Assembly (NCBI RefSeq): GCF_900112355.1
Contig: NZ_FOLM01000007.1
Coordinates: 124,001 to 188,000 of the forward strand
Length of the DNA: 64,000 bases
Direction: 5' to 3'
DNA from: Streptomyces aidingensis
GTDB taxonomy: Bacteria; Actinomycetota; Actinomycetes; Streptomycetales; Streptomycetaceae
Shown here: piece by piece, positions 42,952 through 49,965 of the stretch
Numbering within the stretch: the stretch's first letter is position 1
Layout: every line of letters begins with the position of its first letter
Notes under the pieces: model-generated
Database searches by the model: none
The model's input: the letters and a program-made list of their open reading frames with translations, nothing else
Told to the model about the DNA's origin: nothing
Translations under genes and position numbers: made by a program

Positions 42952-43078
42952 CGCACTGCCTCCCATCCGGACTTTAACCGTCGGTCCAGGAGTTTCACCT
43001 GGTCAACCGGCCGCTGGCAGCGGCCGGGTCGCGGACTTTAACCGCCGGTTCGGACTTTCACCGACCCCGGAGTGCGCT
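42952..43078 (-). ncRNA. FMN riboswitch (RFN element)
   Basis: Read leftward, the conserved RFN segments appear in order: GGGGTCGGTGAAAGTCC, GGCGGTTAAAGTCCG, CAGGTGAAACTCCTG, GACGGTTAAAGTCCGGATGG and GGGAGGCAGTGCG. It lies 150 bp upstream of ribD. A small hairpin at 42894-42910 (GCCCGC/GCGGGC) between the aptamer and the start codon may be part of the expression platform. FMN binding should reduce expression of the whole rib-his operon. Confidence 0.93.
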
Positions 43079-43080
43079 TG

Positions 43081-43382
43081 CGTCACTGGTACGCGTCCAG
43101 TGTGCCACGGCCCTGGGCGGGGCACTCCCGGCAGACCTGTGCGATCACTCACACCGCTGCGCCACCGGCCCGGCGACGCCGCAGCGCCTCGCCCGGCGCC
43201 GGCCGGCGGCGGGTGCCGGGCGCCCCGACCGCCGCGCCTGCGAGGCGAACTGCCGGTGCGTCGGATTGCCGGCCGCCCGGGCTGTCACCCCGCTTTCCCC
43301 GGTGGCCGGGGCGGACCCCGCGGACCACGCACCGCGCCCGCGCCCGTGACCGCGGGCGCACGCGCGAAAGCCCGGGCGGGCA
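43081..43382. other. intergenic region without a gene
   Basis: About 300 bp between the riboswitch and the chitinase promoter. Open frames on both strands are Arg/Pro/Ala-rich with no start signals, as expected for non-coding high-GC DNA. I see nothing else in it. Confidence 0.6.
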
Positions 43383-43426
43383 AGTGGTCCAGACCTATTG
43401 ACGCTTTGGTCTAGTCCACTTAATGT
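43383..43426 (+). promoter_or_regulatory. chitinase promoter with two DasR-like sites
   Basis: TTGACG (43398-43403), 17 bases, TAATGT (43421-43426) form a good vegetative promoter. Two sites resembling the DasR consensus ACTGGTCTAGACCACT overlap it: AGTGGTCCAGACCTAT (43383-43398, 12 of 16) and TTTGGTCTAGTCCACT (43405-43420, 13 of 16). Paired 12-bp repeats of this kind are known at Streptomyces chitinase promoters. Implies induction by chitin oligomers or GlcNAc. Confidence 0.8.
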
Positions 43427-43523
43427 CAGGGCCACTTCACGCAGCAGCCGGGCGGTGGTCTGCCGGCCACCGCCGGGGCTGCTCCGCCATGGCTCCGCCT
43501 TCTTCCCCCACCGGAGGACGATC

Positions 43524-44492
43524 ATGCTGTCCCGTGCCCGAAGACGCCTTTCCGCGGGCGTGCTCGCCGCGGCGGCCGGCGGCCTGCTGCTGGCCGGCGG
43601 CCTGACCGCGCCGAACGCCGCCCAGGCCGAGGACCACGCGGCCTGCCGCCCCGACGGCCTGTGGGCCACCCCCGGGGTGGACGTGCCCTACTGCTCCGTC
43701 TACGACACCGACGGCCGGGAGAAACTCGGTGCCGATCACCAGCGCCGGGTGATCGGCTACTTCACCGGCTGGCGCACCGGCACCGGCGGCCAGGACCCCT
43801 ATCTGGCCTCCGACATCCCGTGGGACAAACTCACCCACATCAACTACGCCTTCGCCCACGTGGGCGGCGACAACCGGATATCGGTGGGCGGCGACACCCC
43901 GCGGAACCCGGCCACCGGGATGACCTGGCCGGACGTTCCGGGCGCCGAGATGGACCCGGACTTCCCGTACCAGGGGCACTTCAACCTGCTCGGCAAGTTC
44001 AAGAAGCAGCACCCGGACGTCAAGACGCTGGTGTCGGTCGGCGGCTGGGCGGAGACCGGCGGCTACTTCGACGACGACGGCGACCGGGTGGCCTCCGGCG
44101 GCTTCTACACCATGGCCACCAACGCCGACGGCTCGGTCAACCAGGCCGGCATCGACACCTTCGCCGATTCGGCCGTGGCCTTCATCCGCCAGTACGGCTT
44201 CAACGGGGTGGACATCGACTACGAGTACGCCACCTCCATGAAGGACGCGGGCAATCCGCTGGACTGGGCGGTCTCCAATCCCCGCCGCGCCGGCCTGATG
44301 AAGGGCTATACGGCGCTGATGAAGACCCTGCGCGAGAAGCTGGACCGGGCCGGCGCCGAGGACGGGCAGCATTATCTGCTGACCGTGGCCGCGCCCTCCT
44401 CCGGCTATCTGCTGCGCGGCATGGAGACCCACCAGGTGTCGCGGTACCTGGACTACGTCAACATCATGTCGTACGACAGCACACGCAGATGA
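43524..44492 (+). pseudogene. GH18 chitinase, N-terminal half (interrupted)
   Basis: Signal peptide [35 protein letters not shown], then the first half of a glycoside hydrolase 18 barrel: [40 protein letters not shown], and the catalytic [10 protein letters not shown] with proton donor Glu near residue 234 (first Asp of the usual motif is Asn). The reading frame is cut in the strand YVNIMSYD and ends five codons later (STRR then stop at 44490-44492) inside the inserted element. Strong GGAGG ribosome site. The truncated product lacks the second half of the barrel. Confidence 0.9.
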
Positions 44493-44500
44493 ATTAGTAG
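44467..44500 (+). other. left attachment site of the inserted element
   Basis: The shared 11-bp core tgtcgtacgac is at 44467-44477, with chitinase coding sequence to its left. To its right the first 23 bases of the element (44478-44500, beginning AGCACACGCAG) match 17 of 23 with the reverse complement of the right end (47071-47093). Ten bases of the core, GTCGTACGAC, are a perfect palindrome. Confidence 0.75.
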
Positions 44501-44519
44501 GCCGAGTGGCCCGGCCTGG

Positions 44520-45311
44520 TCACTTGGTGCGGTCGGGGCGGGGCCGGCGGGAGCCGAGCACGGGGGACGCAGGCAGGCCGGCCCACGGGTCCGGCTCCCA
44601 CTGCGGATGTACCTCTATCACGGGCTGGCCATCGGCATCCCGGCCCACCACGATCCGGTGGACCAGCTCACGCAGCAGCCGGTTGCGTCGGCTGCCGTCC
44701 ATGCGGTCCCACACCTGGGCGGCGGCCAGCACCGCGGGCGCGAAATCCTCCCGGGTGGGTGCGGTGAGTGCCGCCCGCGCCGCCTCCAGGCGGGCGCGGG
44801 CGTCCGCCTGGTCGGTGCGGATCTTGTCGCGGGCCGCCTCGTACTCGCCGGGCTCCCAGTCGTCGGGGTCTGCGGCGCGCTGGGCGCGGAGGGTGGCGAG
44901 CGCGTCGGCGTGGCGCCGCGAGGATGGCACGTCGCTGGGGTTGACCGGGGCGGGGCGGGGCAGCGGCGGCGGGTCCGTGATGCGTTTCCAGGTCAGCCCG
45001 TACACGGCGTGCGCCACCACGTCGTGCCGTACGCCCATTTCGCGGGCGAGGTCTGCTATGGTCTCGCCGCCCGCGGCCCGGGTGCGGGCGCGGCGCACCA
45101 TGTCCGCGGTGAGCGCCTGGTTGCGCGGTGGGTGCCCGGGGACGGGCGGCGGGTTGGTGATGTGGCGCCAGGTGCCGCCGTTGATGGCGTGGCGCATGGT
45201 GGCCACGGCTACGTTGTAGCGCTCGGCCAGTTGGCGGACGGTGGCGCGGCGGGCGCGGTATGCGCGTCGTGCTGCTGCTACCTGTCGTGCGGTGAGGCTG
45301 CGCGCCCCCAC
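44520..45311 (-). CDS. HTH protein with serine-integrase C-terminal-like region, no catalytic domain
   Basis: 263 residues. Two HTH-like units, each ending in a W-K/R-H/R-I-T-x-PPP motif (VRQLAERYNVAVATMRHAI ... WRHITNPPP; IADLAREMGVRHDVVAHAV ... WKRITDPPP), are followed by a coiled coil and terminal region like those of large serine recombinases: DWEPGEYEAARDKIRTDQ, then SRRNRLLRELVHRIVV and a final WEPDPWAGLP. The ~150-residue resolvase catalytic domain with its serine is absent, as is the zinc domain. GTG start with AAGGGGG. Its stop is 20 bp from the inner end of the left att arm, where integrase genes often lie. Confidence 0.7.
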   Translation of the reverse strand: MGARSLTARQVAAARRAYRARRATVRQLAERYNVAVATMRHAINGGTWRHITNPPPVPGHPPRNQALTADMVRRARTRAAGGETIADLAREMGVRHDVVAHAVYGLTWKRITDPPPLPRPAPVNPSDVPSSRRHADALATLRAQRAADPDDWEPGEYEAARDKIRTDQADARARLEAARAALTAPTREDFAPAVLAAAQVWDRMDGSRRNRLLRELVHRIVVGRDADGQPVIEVHPQWEPDPWAGLPASPVLGSRRPRPDRTK

Positions 45312-45387
45312 GGGGCCCCCTTGGTTGCGATCGGTGGTGGCGCGAGAGAGCGTAGCGGATCGGCCCCACGGCGCGGGGCCGATCCGG

Positions 45388-46125
45388 TCAGTACGCGTAC
45401 CCCACCTCAATTCCGGCGGGCAGCACGGACTCGCCGTAGACCATGAGTCCGCTGCCGTCCGACCACTGCCAGACCAGGGCCAGCACGGGCGCGCCGTCCC
45501 GGACGCGCAGCGCGTCCGCCTCCCACCCGGTGGCCTCACGGGCCACCATGGCATCCCTGCCCGTGGTTGGCTGCCGGCCGGTCGCGTCCCGGACCGCAGT
45601 GAGCACGGTCCCCGGCGGCTGGACGTTGGGCCGCGGCTCGGCCAGGGCCGGCACGCGCTCGGCGAGATCCGGCGACCACCACTCGGTGACCGCGGCCCGC
45701 GGCCGGTCGTCGTCACCGACGATGTACCGCCGCCGTAGGATCTGCCGCGTCCCGGGCGGCAGCTCGAAAATCTCGGCGACGTGCCGCGGGGGCCGGACGT
45801 GGCGGATGTCCGCGCCCTTGATGATCTCGGCGGCGCCGGTGGTGCTGCCGGTGGCCTGCCACAGCCTGAGCCGGTGCTGCCACCCCGACCCGACGGGCGG
45901 GGAGTCCTCTACGTAAGTCCCGTGCGTGGTGACGCGCACGGCGCCGGACTCGGCGAGCCACCCAATCGCGCGCCGGGCGGTCTCGTAGGCGACTCCCTCG
46001 GCATCGGCCAGGGCACGGAGCGGCGGGAGCTGGGAGCCGGGGGCGTACTGGCCGGATCGGATGCGGTCGCGAATGCGCTCGGCCAGCGCCTCGTATGGGT
46101 GGCCGGCTGTGCTGTCTGTATGCAT
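45388..46125 (-). CDS. GntR family regulator with UTRA-like domain
   Basis: 245 residues. N-terminal winged HTH (YEALAERIRDRIRSGQYAPGSQLPPLRALADAEGVAYETARRAIGWLAESGAVRV), C-terminal UTRA/chorismate-lyase-like ligand domain (EIFELPPGTRQILRRRYIVGDDDRPRAAVTEWWSPDLAERVP). Such regulators (for example KorSA) control integrative plasmids and prophage-like elements of actinomycetes. Divergent from the two small genes across a region with paired repeats, so it probably represses them and itself. Confidence 0.88.
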   Translation of the reverse strand: MHTDSTAGHPYEALAERIRDRIRSGQYAPGSQLPPLRALADAEGVAYETARRAIGWLAESGAVRVTTHGTYVEDSPPVGSGWQHRLRLWQATGSTTGAAEIIKGADIRHVRPPRHVAEIFELPPGTRQILRRRYIVGDDDRPRAAVTEWWSPDLAERVPALAEPRPNVQPPGTVLTAVRDATGRQPTTGRDAMVAREATGWEADALRVRDGAPVLALVWQWSDGSGLMVYGESVLPAGIEVGYAY

Positions 46126-46143
46126 GGGGCCACTCTAGGGGTA

Positions 46144-46173
46144 TACGGTGATGTGAGTCACGAGGTACGGTGA
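46144..46173. promoter_or_regulatory. paired repeats in the element's divergent control region
   Basis: TACGGTGA occurs at 46144-46151 and 46166-46173, 22 bp apart (about two helical turns), with the palindrome GTGA-G-TCAC (46154-46162) between them. This 80-bp gap separates the GntR gene from the rightward small genes and is a likely GntR operator. Confidence 0.5.
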
Positions 46174-46205
46174 CATAGGCCGCCATCACAGGATCGGAGG
46201 GCAGC

Positions 46206-46511
46206 ATGAGCGCTGCCGTGCATGCAGGGACCCCGCCCGCCCGTAGCCGTAGATGCGTGACGTGTCAGGGGGGCGGACCGTTACTGGCCGTGCGGATGGT
46301 AGAGGCTGCGAGCGGCCCGGGAGGCGTGGCGTACGCGTGCCCCATCCACGCGGCTACCTATCTGTCGGGTGAAGAGATTTGGGATCTCCGCGTGGCGCAC
46401 GTGGTGGTGTGTGCCACGGGGTGCCAGAGCGGGGCCCCGTGTGCCCGTGGCAGGGCGCTACAGGTGGCGCATGATGTGGCCCGGGGTGTCCCGGCGCAGC
46501 CCGCGCCATGA
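46206..46511 (+). CDS. small cysteine-rich element protein
   Basis: 101 residues, ATG with GGAGGG. Cysteines spaced CVTCQGG ... ACPIHAATY ... VCATGCQSGAPCARG suggest metal binding. Contains a TTA leucine codon at 46281-46283, so it may depend on the bldA tRNA. Family not recognised. The stop overlaps the next start (ATGA). Confidence 0.7.
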   Translation: MSAAVHAGTPPARSRRCVTCQGGGPLLAVRMVEAASGPGGVAYACPIHAATYLSGEEIWDLRVAHVVVCATGCQSGAPCARGRALQVAHDVARGVPAQPAP

Positions 46512-46912
46512 GTACGCCGGCCCGCCGGTGGCTCGGTGAGGGTGCGGACTGGGACCGGCGGGCGCCGCTGGTGCCGGTGACCGTGCCTCAGCACTGGGCG
46601 GCGATCTGCTGCCCTGGCGTTCCGGTGCTCGCCGCGCTGGCGACGGGCGAGCTGCACGGGCCGGTGATCTACCGGCCGGCCCGGGACACGGCGTATGCGC
46701 TGGTGTCGCCGGAGGGCGCGGCGCGGTGGCGGTGGCCGGGTACGCGGGTGATCGGGCCGGGCAGCGTGCTGGTGGTGCCGGACCCGCACCGGACGCCGCT
46801 GGCGGCTGGCGCGCCGTGGTGGGCGTCGCCGCTGCGGGTGCTGCCGGATGGTGGTGTCCCGCTGGTGGACCCGCTTGGGTTGCGCCCGGTGCTGGCGCCG
46901 CTGCGGGCGTAG
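46508..46912 (+). CDS. small element protein, possibly primase-polymerase-related
   Basis: 134 residues, start overlapping the upstream stop by four bases. The sequence PVTVPQHWAAICCPGVPVLAALATGELHGPVIYRPARDTAYALVSPEGAARWRWPGTRVIGPGSVLVVPDP loosely resembles short Streptomyces mobile-element proteins related to the N-terminal part of bifunctional primase/polymerases. Catalytic acidic residues are not evident. The assignment is weak. Confidence 0.6.
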   Translation: MSTPARRWLGEGADWDRRAPLVPVTVPQHWAAICCPGVPVLAALATGELHGPVIYRPARDTAYALVSPEGAARWRWPGTRVIGPGSVLVVPDPHRTPLAAGAPWWASPLRVLPDGGVPLVDPLGLRPVLAPLRA

Positions 46913-47016
46913 AGACGGCCGTGTCGGGTCCGGTGTGAGGCGCCCGCCCGGCACGGTCCCGCCCCGGCCGGTAGATGATCCGTCCCCCACGGCTGCCGGT
47001 CGGGGCAACCAGTCGC

Positions 47017-47046
47017 GGCCCCCGCTCCTATCTGGGAGCGGGGGCC
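47017..47046 (+). terminator. intrinsic terminator near right end of the element
   Basis: GGCCCCCGCTCC (47017-47028) pairs perfectly with 47035-47046 around a 6-base loop and is followed by GTTTTCGTGTTT. It should isolate the chitinase 3' half from element transcription. Confidence 0.85.
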
Positions 47047-47070
47047 GTTTTCGTGTTTCCGCACGTCAGG

Positions 47071-47103
47071 CGACTAGTTCGTTTATGTGTGCTGTCGTAC
47101 GAC
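47071..47103 (+). other. right attachment site of the inserted element
   Basis: The last 23 bases of the element (47071-47093, ending GTTTATGTGTGCT) precede the core GTCGTACGAC (47094-47103), after which chitinase coding sequence resumes (CTGCACGGC). With the left end it would rebuild an attP of about 56 bp with symmetric arms. Confidence 0.75.
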
Positions 47104-48546
47104 CTGCACGGCGCCTGGAACGAGTACGTCGGCCCGAACGCCGCGCTGTTCGACGACGGCAAGGACGCCGAACTGGCCGCCGCCGGGGTCTACACCACCT
47201 CGCAGTACGGCGGCATCGGTTACCTCAACGCCGACTGGGCCTACCACTACTACCGCACCTCGCTGCCGCCCGGCCGGATCAACATCGGACTGCCCTACTA
47301 CACCCGGGGCTGGCAGAACGTCACCGGCGGCACCAACGGGCTGTGGGGCAGGGCCGCCACCACCGACTGCCCGGCCGGCTCCGGCCTGACCCGCTGCGGG
47401 GACGGCGCCGAGGGCATCGACAACCTCTGGCACGACCTGGACACCGCGGGCGAGGAGTCGCCGGCCGGCTCCAACCCGATGTGGCACGCCAAGAACCTGG
47501 AGGCGGGCATCACCGGGGACTACCTCACCCAGTACGGCTTCCCCGCCGACACCGCGCTCACCGGTGACTATGTCCGCAACTACGACACCACCCTGGCCGC
47601 GCCCTGGCTGTGGAACGCGGAGAAGAAGGTCTTCCTCTCCACCGAGGACGAGCAGTCGGTGCAGGCCAAGGCCGACTGGATCGTGGAGCAGGGCATCGGC
47701 GGGGCGATGGTCTGGGAACTGGCCGGAGACTACGGCTGGAACGCCGGCAAGGGCCAGTACGAACAGGGTGACACCCTGACCGCCACCCTCTACGACGCCT
47801 TCCGCACCGCCGCGCCCTACGGCGCCACCCGGGCCACCGTCCCCATGCCGGACCACACCCTGGACATCGGGGTGGAGTTCACGGACTTCGCGCTCGGCGA
47901 CAACAACTATCCGATCAGTCCCACGCTGCGGATCACCAACAACTCGGACATCACCCTGCCCGGCGGGACGGAGTTCCGCTTCGACTACGGCACCTCGGCG
48001 CCGGGCAATGCCCGGGACCAGTCGGGCTTCGGGTCGGCGATCGTGCGCAGCGACCACACCCGCTCCGGCAACACCGGCGGACTGGACGGCCCCTACCACC
48101 GGGTGTCGCTCACCCTGCCGGGCTGGCAGTCGCTGGCCCCGGGCCAGAGCGTCGCCCTGGACTTCGTCTACTACCTGCCGACCGCCACGCCCTCCAACTG
48201 GACGGTGACGGTGGACGGCACGGAGTACGGCATCCCGGGCGACCTGGCCCGCGGCACCACGCCGGGCGACCCGGGCGGCAGCTCCGGCGGCAGTGACACC
48301 GGCGGGGACACCGGAGGCGACACCGGAGGCGACTCCGGCGGGACCGACTCCGGCGGAAGTGACAGCGGCGGCACCGGGGAGCCGGGCGAGTGCACCGCGC
48401 CGCCCTGGGACCCGGCCGCCGTCTACACCGCCGGCGACCTGGTGAGCCGGCAGGACCACAGCTGGCGCGCCAAGTGGTGGACGCGGGGCGAGGAGCCCGG
48501 CACCACCGGACAGTGGGGCGTCTGGGAGGACCTGGGTCCCTGCTGA
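47104..48546 (+). pseudogene. GH18 chitinase, C-terminal half (interrupted)
   Basis: 480 residues in the frame that continues the N-terminal half. LHGAWNEYVGPNAALF completes the barrel strand cut at 44477; INIGLPYYTRGW and GGAMVWELAGDYGW are late GH18 motifs (the Trp-Glu region at the barrel's end). Then a beta-sandwich module (VEFTDFALGDNNYPISPTLRITNNSDITLPGG), a Gly/Ser/Asp linker of repeated GGD/GGS units, and a C-terminal chitin-binding module of the CBM5/12 type (WDPAAVYTAGDLVSRQDHSWRAKWWTRGEEP). It has no own signal peptide or clear start. Confidence 0.9.
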
Positions 48547-48620
48547 CGCCCCCGCGCCCTCCCCCCGGTCCCTGCTGACTCTCGCCCCCGCACCGCGCGC
48601 GGCGGGAGCCGTTCCCCGGC

Positions 48621-49862
48621 TCACTGCTGGGCGAACAGCTCCCGCCGCGCCGCGTCCAGAGCGGTCAGCAGCGCACCGCCGAGCACCGGCGAGCCCTCCA
48701 CCGTGCTGGCGCGTACCTCGGTGCGCATCGGGGACATCTCGGCCAGCCGCCGGCGCACCTTCCCGGCCAGCACATTGCCGCCCGCCCGGCCGACCTCCCC
48801 GCCGAGCACCACGCAGCCCGGGTCGAGCACGGCCACCACCCCGGCCGCGCCCAGGGCGATCCGCCGGGCCAGCTCCTCCAGGAACGCCGGCTCCGGCGAC
48901 CCCCCGTGCCCGGCGCCGCCGGTCACGGCCACCGCCCGCCGCACCGTCTCCTCGGCCGCGCCGACCCCGTCCCCGGCCGTGGCCATGCCCCGTTCCCGGG
49001 CCAGGGCGCACACCCCGGCGCTGCCCGCGAGGCCATTGAAGCTGCCGGCGCAGCCGGTGGCGGCGGGCGCCGCGTCGGTGCCGGGGACCGGCAGGAAGCC
49101 GATCTCGCCGGCGCCGCCGGAGGCGCCCCGGCGCAGCCGGCCGTCCAGCACCACCGCGGCGCCGGTGCCGGCTCCCAGCCAGAACAGCACAAAGGTGTCC
49201 CGGTCGGTCACCGCGCCCAGCCGGTGCTCGGCGATCCCGGCGAGATTGACCTCGTTCTCCACCTGCACCCGCCCGCTCAGCCGGCGGCGCAGCGCCTCCT
49301 CCAGGCCCCGGTGCCAGGCGGGCAGGATGCCGAACCGGCGCAGCGCCCCGGTGGCCGGGTCCACCAGACCGGGGGCGCCCATCACCACGGTGTGCAGCGA
49401 GGCGGCCCCGGCCCGGCGCACGGTCTCCTCGAAGGTGCGCAGCACCGCGTCGATCGTGGCGCCGTCCGGCTGCCCGGCCGGGCGGCCGTGCATCTCGCCG
49501 TCCGGGGCGGGCGCGGCGACCGGCAGTACCGTGCGGGCGAGCTTCCGCCCGGCCAGATCGGCGAGTTCGACGGTGACGCTGTCGGTGCGCACATCCAGCG
49601 CGGCCACCTGGGCGCGGGCACCGACCAGACCGTAGAGGCGGGCGTTGGGTCCGCGCCGCGCGGCTCCGCTCTCCCCGACCACCTCCACCAGACCGCCGCG
49701 CCGCAGCCGGCCGAGCAGGTCCGAGACGCTGGGCCGGGACAGCCCGGTGGCCTCCTTGAGCTGGGTCGCCGTCAGCGGGCCGCGTTCCACCAGGAGTTCC
49801 AGGGCGATCCGGTCGTTGATCGCCCGTGCGGTGCTGGGGGTGGCGGTGCGCGGGGTGGTCAT
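48621..49862 (-). CDS. ROK family transcriptional regulator
   Basis: 413 residues. N-terminal MarR-like HTH (NDRIALELLVERGPLTATQLKEATGLSRPSVSDLLGRLRRGGLVEVV) and a C-terminal ROK sugar-kinase fold (LFWLGAGTGAAVVLDGRLRRGASGGAGEIGFLP). The ROK zinc motif (usually CxCGxxGC) is not intact: only GCAGSFN remains. Divergent from a major facilitator gene, with a palindrome between them, so it likely represses that transporter in response to a sugar. Confidence 0.9.
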   Translation of the reverse strand: MTTPRTATPSTARAINDRIALELLVERGPLTATQLKEATGLSRPSVSDLLGRLRRGGLVEVVGESGAARRGPNARLYGLVGARAQVAALDVRTDSVTVELADLAGRKLARTVLPVAAPAPDGEMHGRPAGQPDGATIDAVLRTFEETVRRAGAASLHTVVMGAPGLVDPATGALRRFGILPAWHRGLEEALRRRLSGRVQVENEVNLAGIAEHRLGAVTDRDTFVLFWLGAGTGAAVVLDGRLRRGASGGAGEIGFLPVPGTDAAPAATGCAGSFNGLAGSAGVCALARERGMATAGDGVGAAEETVRRAVAVTGGAGHGGSPEPAFLEELARRIALGAAGVVAVLDPGCVVLGGEVGRAGGNVLAGKVRRRLAEMSPMRTEVRASTVEGSPVLGGALLTALDAARRELFAQQ

Positions 49863-49934
49863 GGCAGGCGATCCTCGCAGATGGCCGGGCGGGGCCGGGC
49901 CACGGTCCCGCGGGCGTTCGAAAAAAGGAGTTTT

Positions 49935-49955
49935 TATCAGGCAACCTTCCTGATA
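49935..49955. promoter_or_regulatory. ROK operator between regulator and transporter
   Basis: TATCAGG (49935-49941), CAACCTT, CCTGATA (49949-49955): a perfect 7+7 inverted repeat with further partial symmetry outward (GGAGT/ACTCC). It resembles NagC/Mlc/XylR-type ROK sites and lies 11 bp before the transporter ATG. Confidence 0.7.
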
Positions 49956-49965
49956 CTTTACTCCC

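Larger units (their letters stand above)
44478..47092. mobile_element. 2.6-kb integrative element inserted in a chitinase gene
   Basis: Bounded by direct repeats tgtcgtacgac at 44467-44477 and 47093-47103. Removing one repeat plus the interior rejoins the chitinase in frame (YVNIMSYD + LHGAWNEY). Contents: an integrase C-terminal-like protein next to the left end, a GntR regulator, two small proteins transcribed the other way, and a strong terminator near the right end. Codon use is less GC-biased than the neighbourhood and includes a TTA codon. No transposase, catalytic integrase, replication or capsid gene is present. It behaves like a satellite or a shrunken integrative plasmid or prophage. 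Confidence 0.85.

Noticed and set aside
46975..47103. An upstream extension of the chitinase 3' half starting inside the element (ATG 46975)
   Set aside because: The frame crosses a strong terminator and the att arm, encodes no signal peptide, and has no good ribosome site; not accepted as a real gene start.
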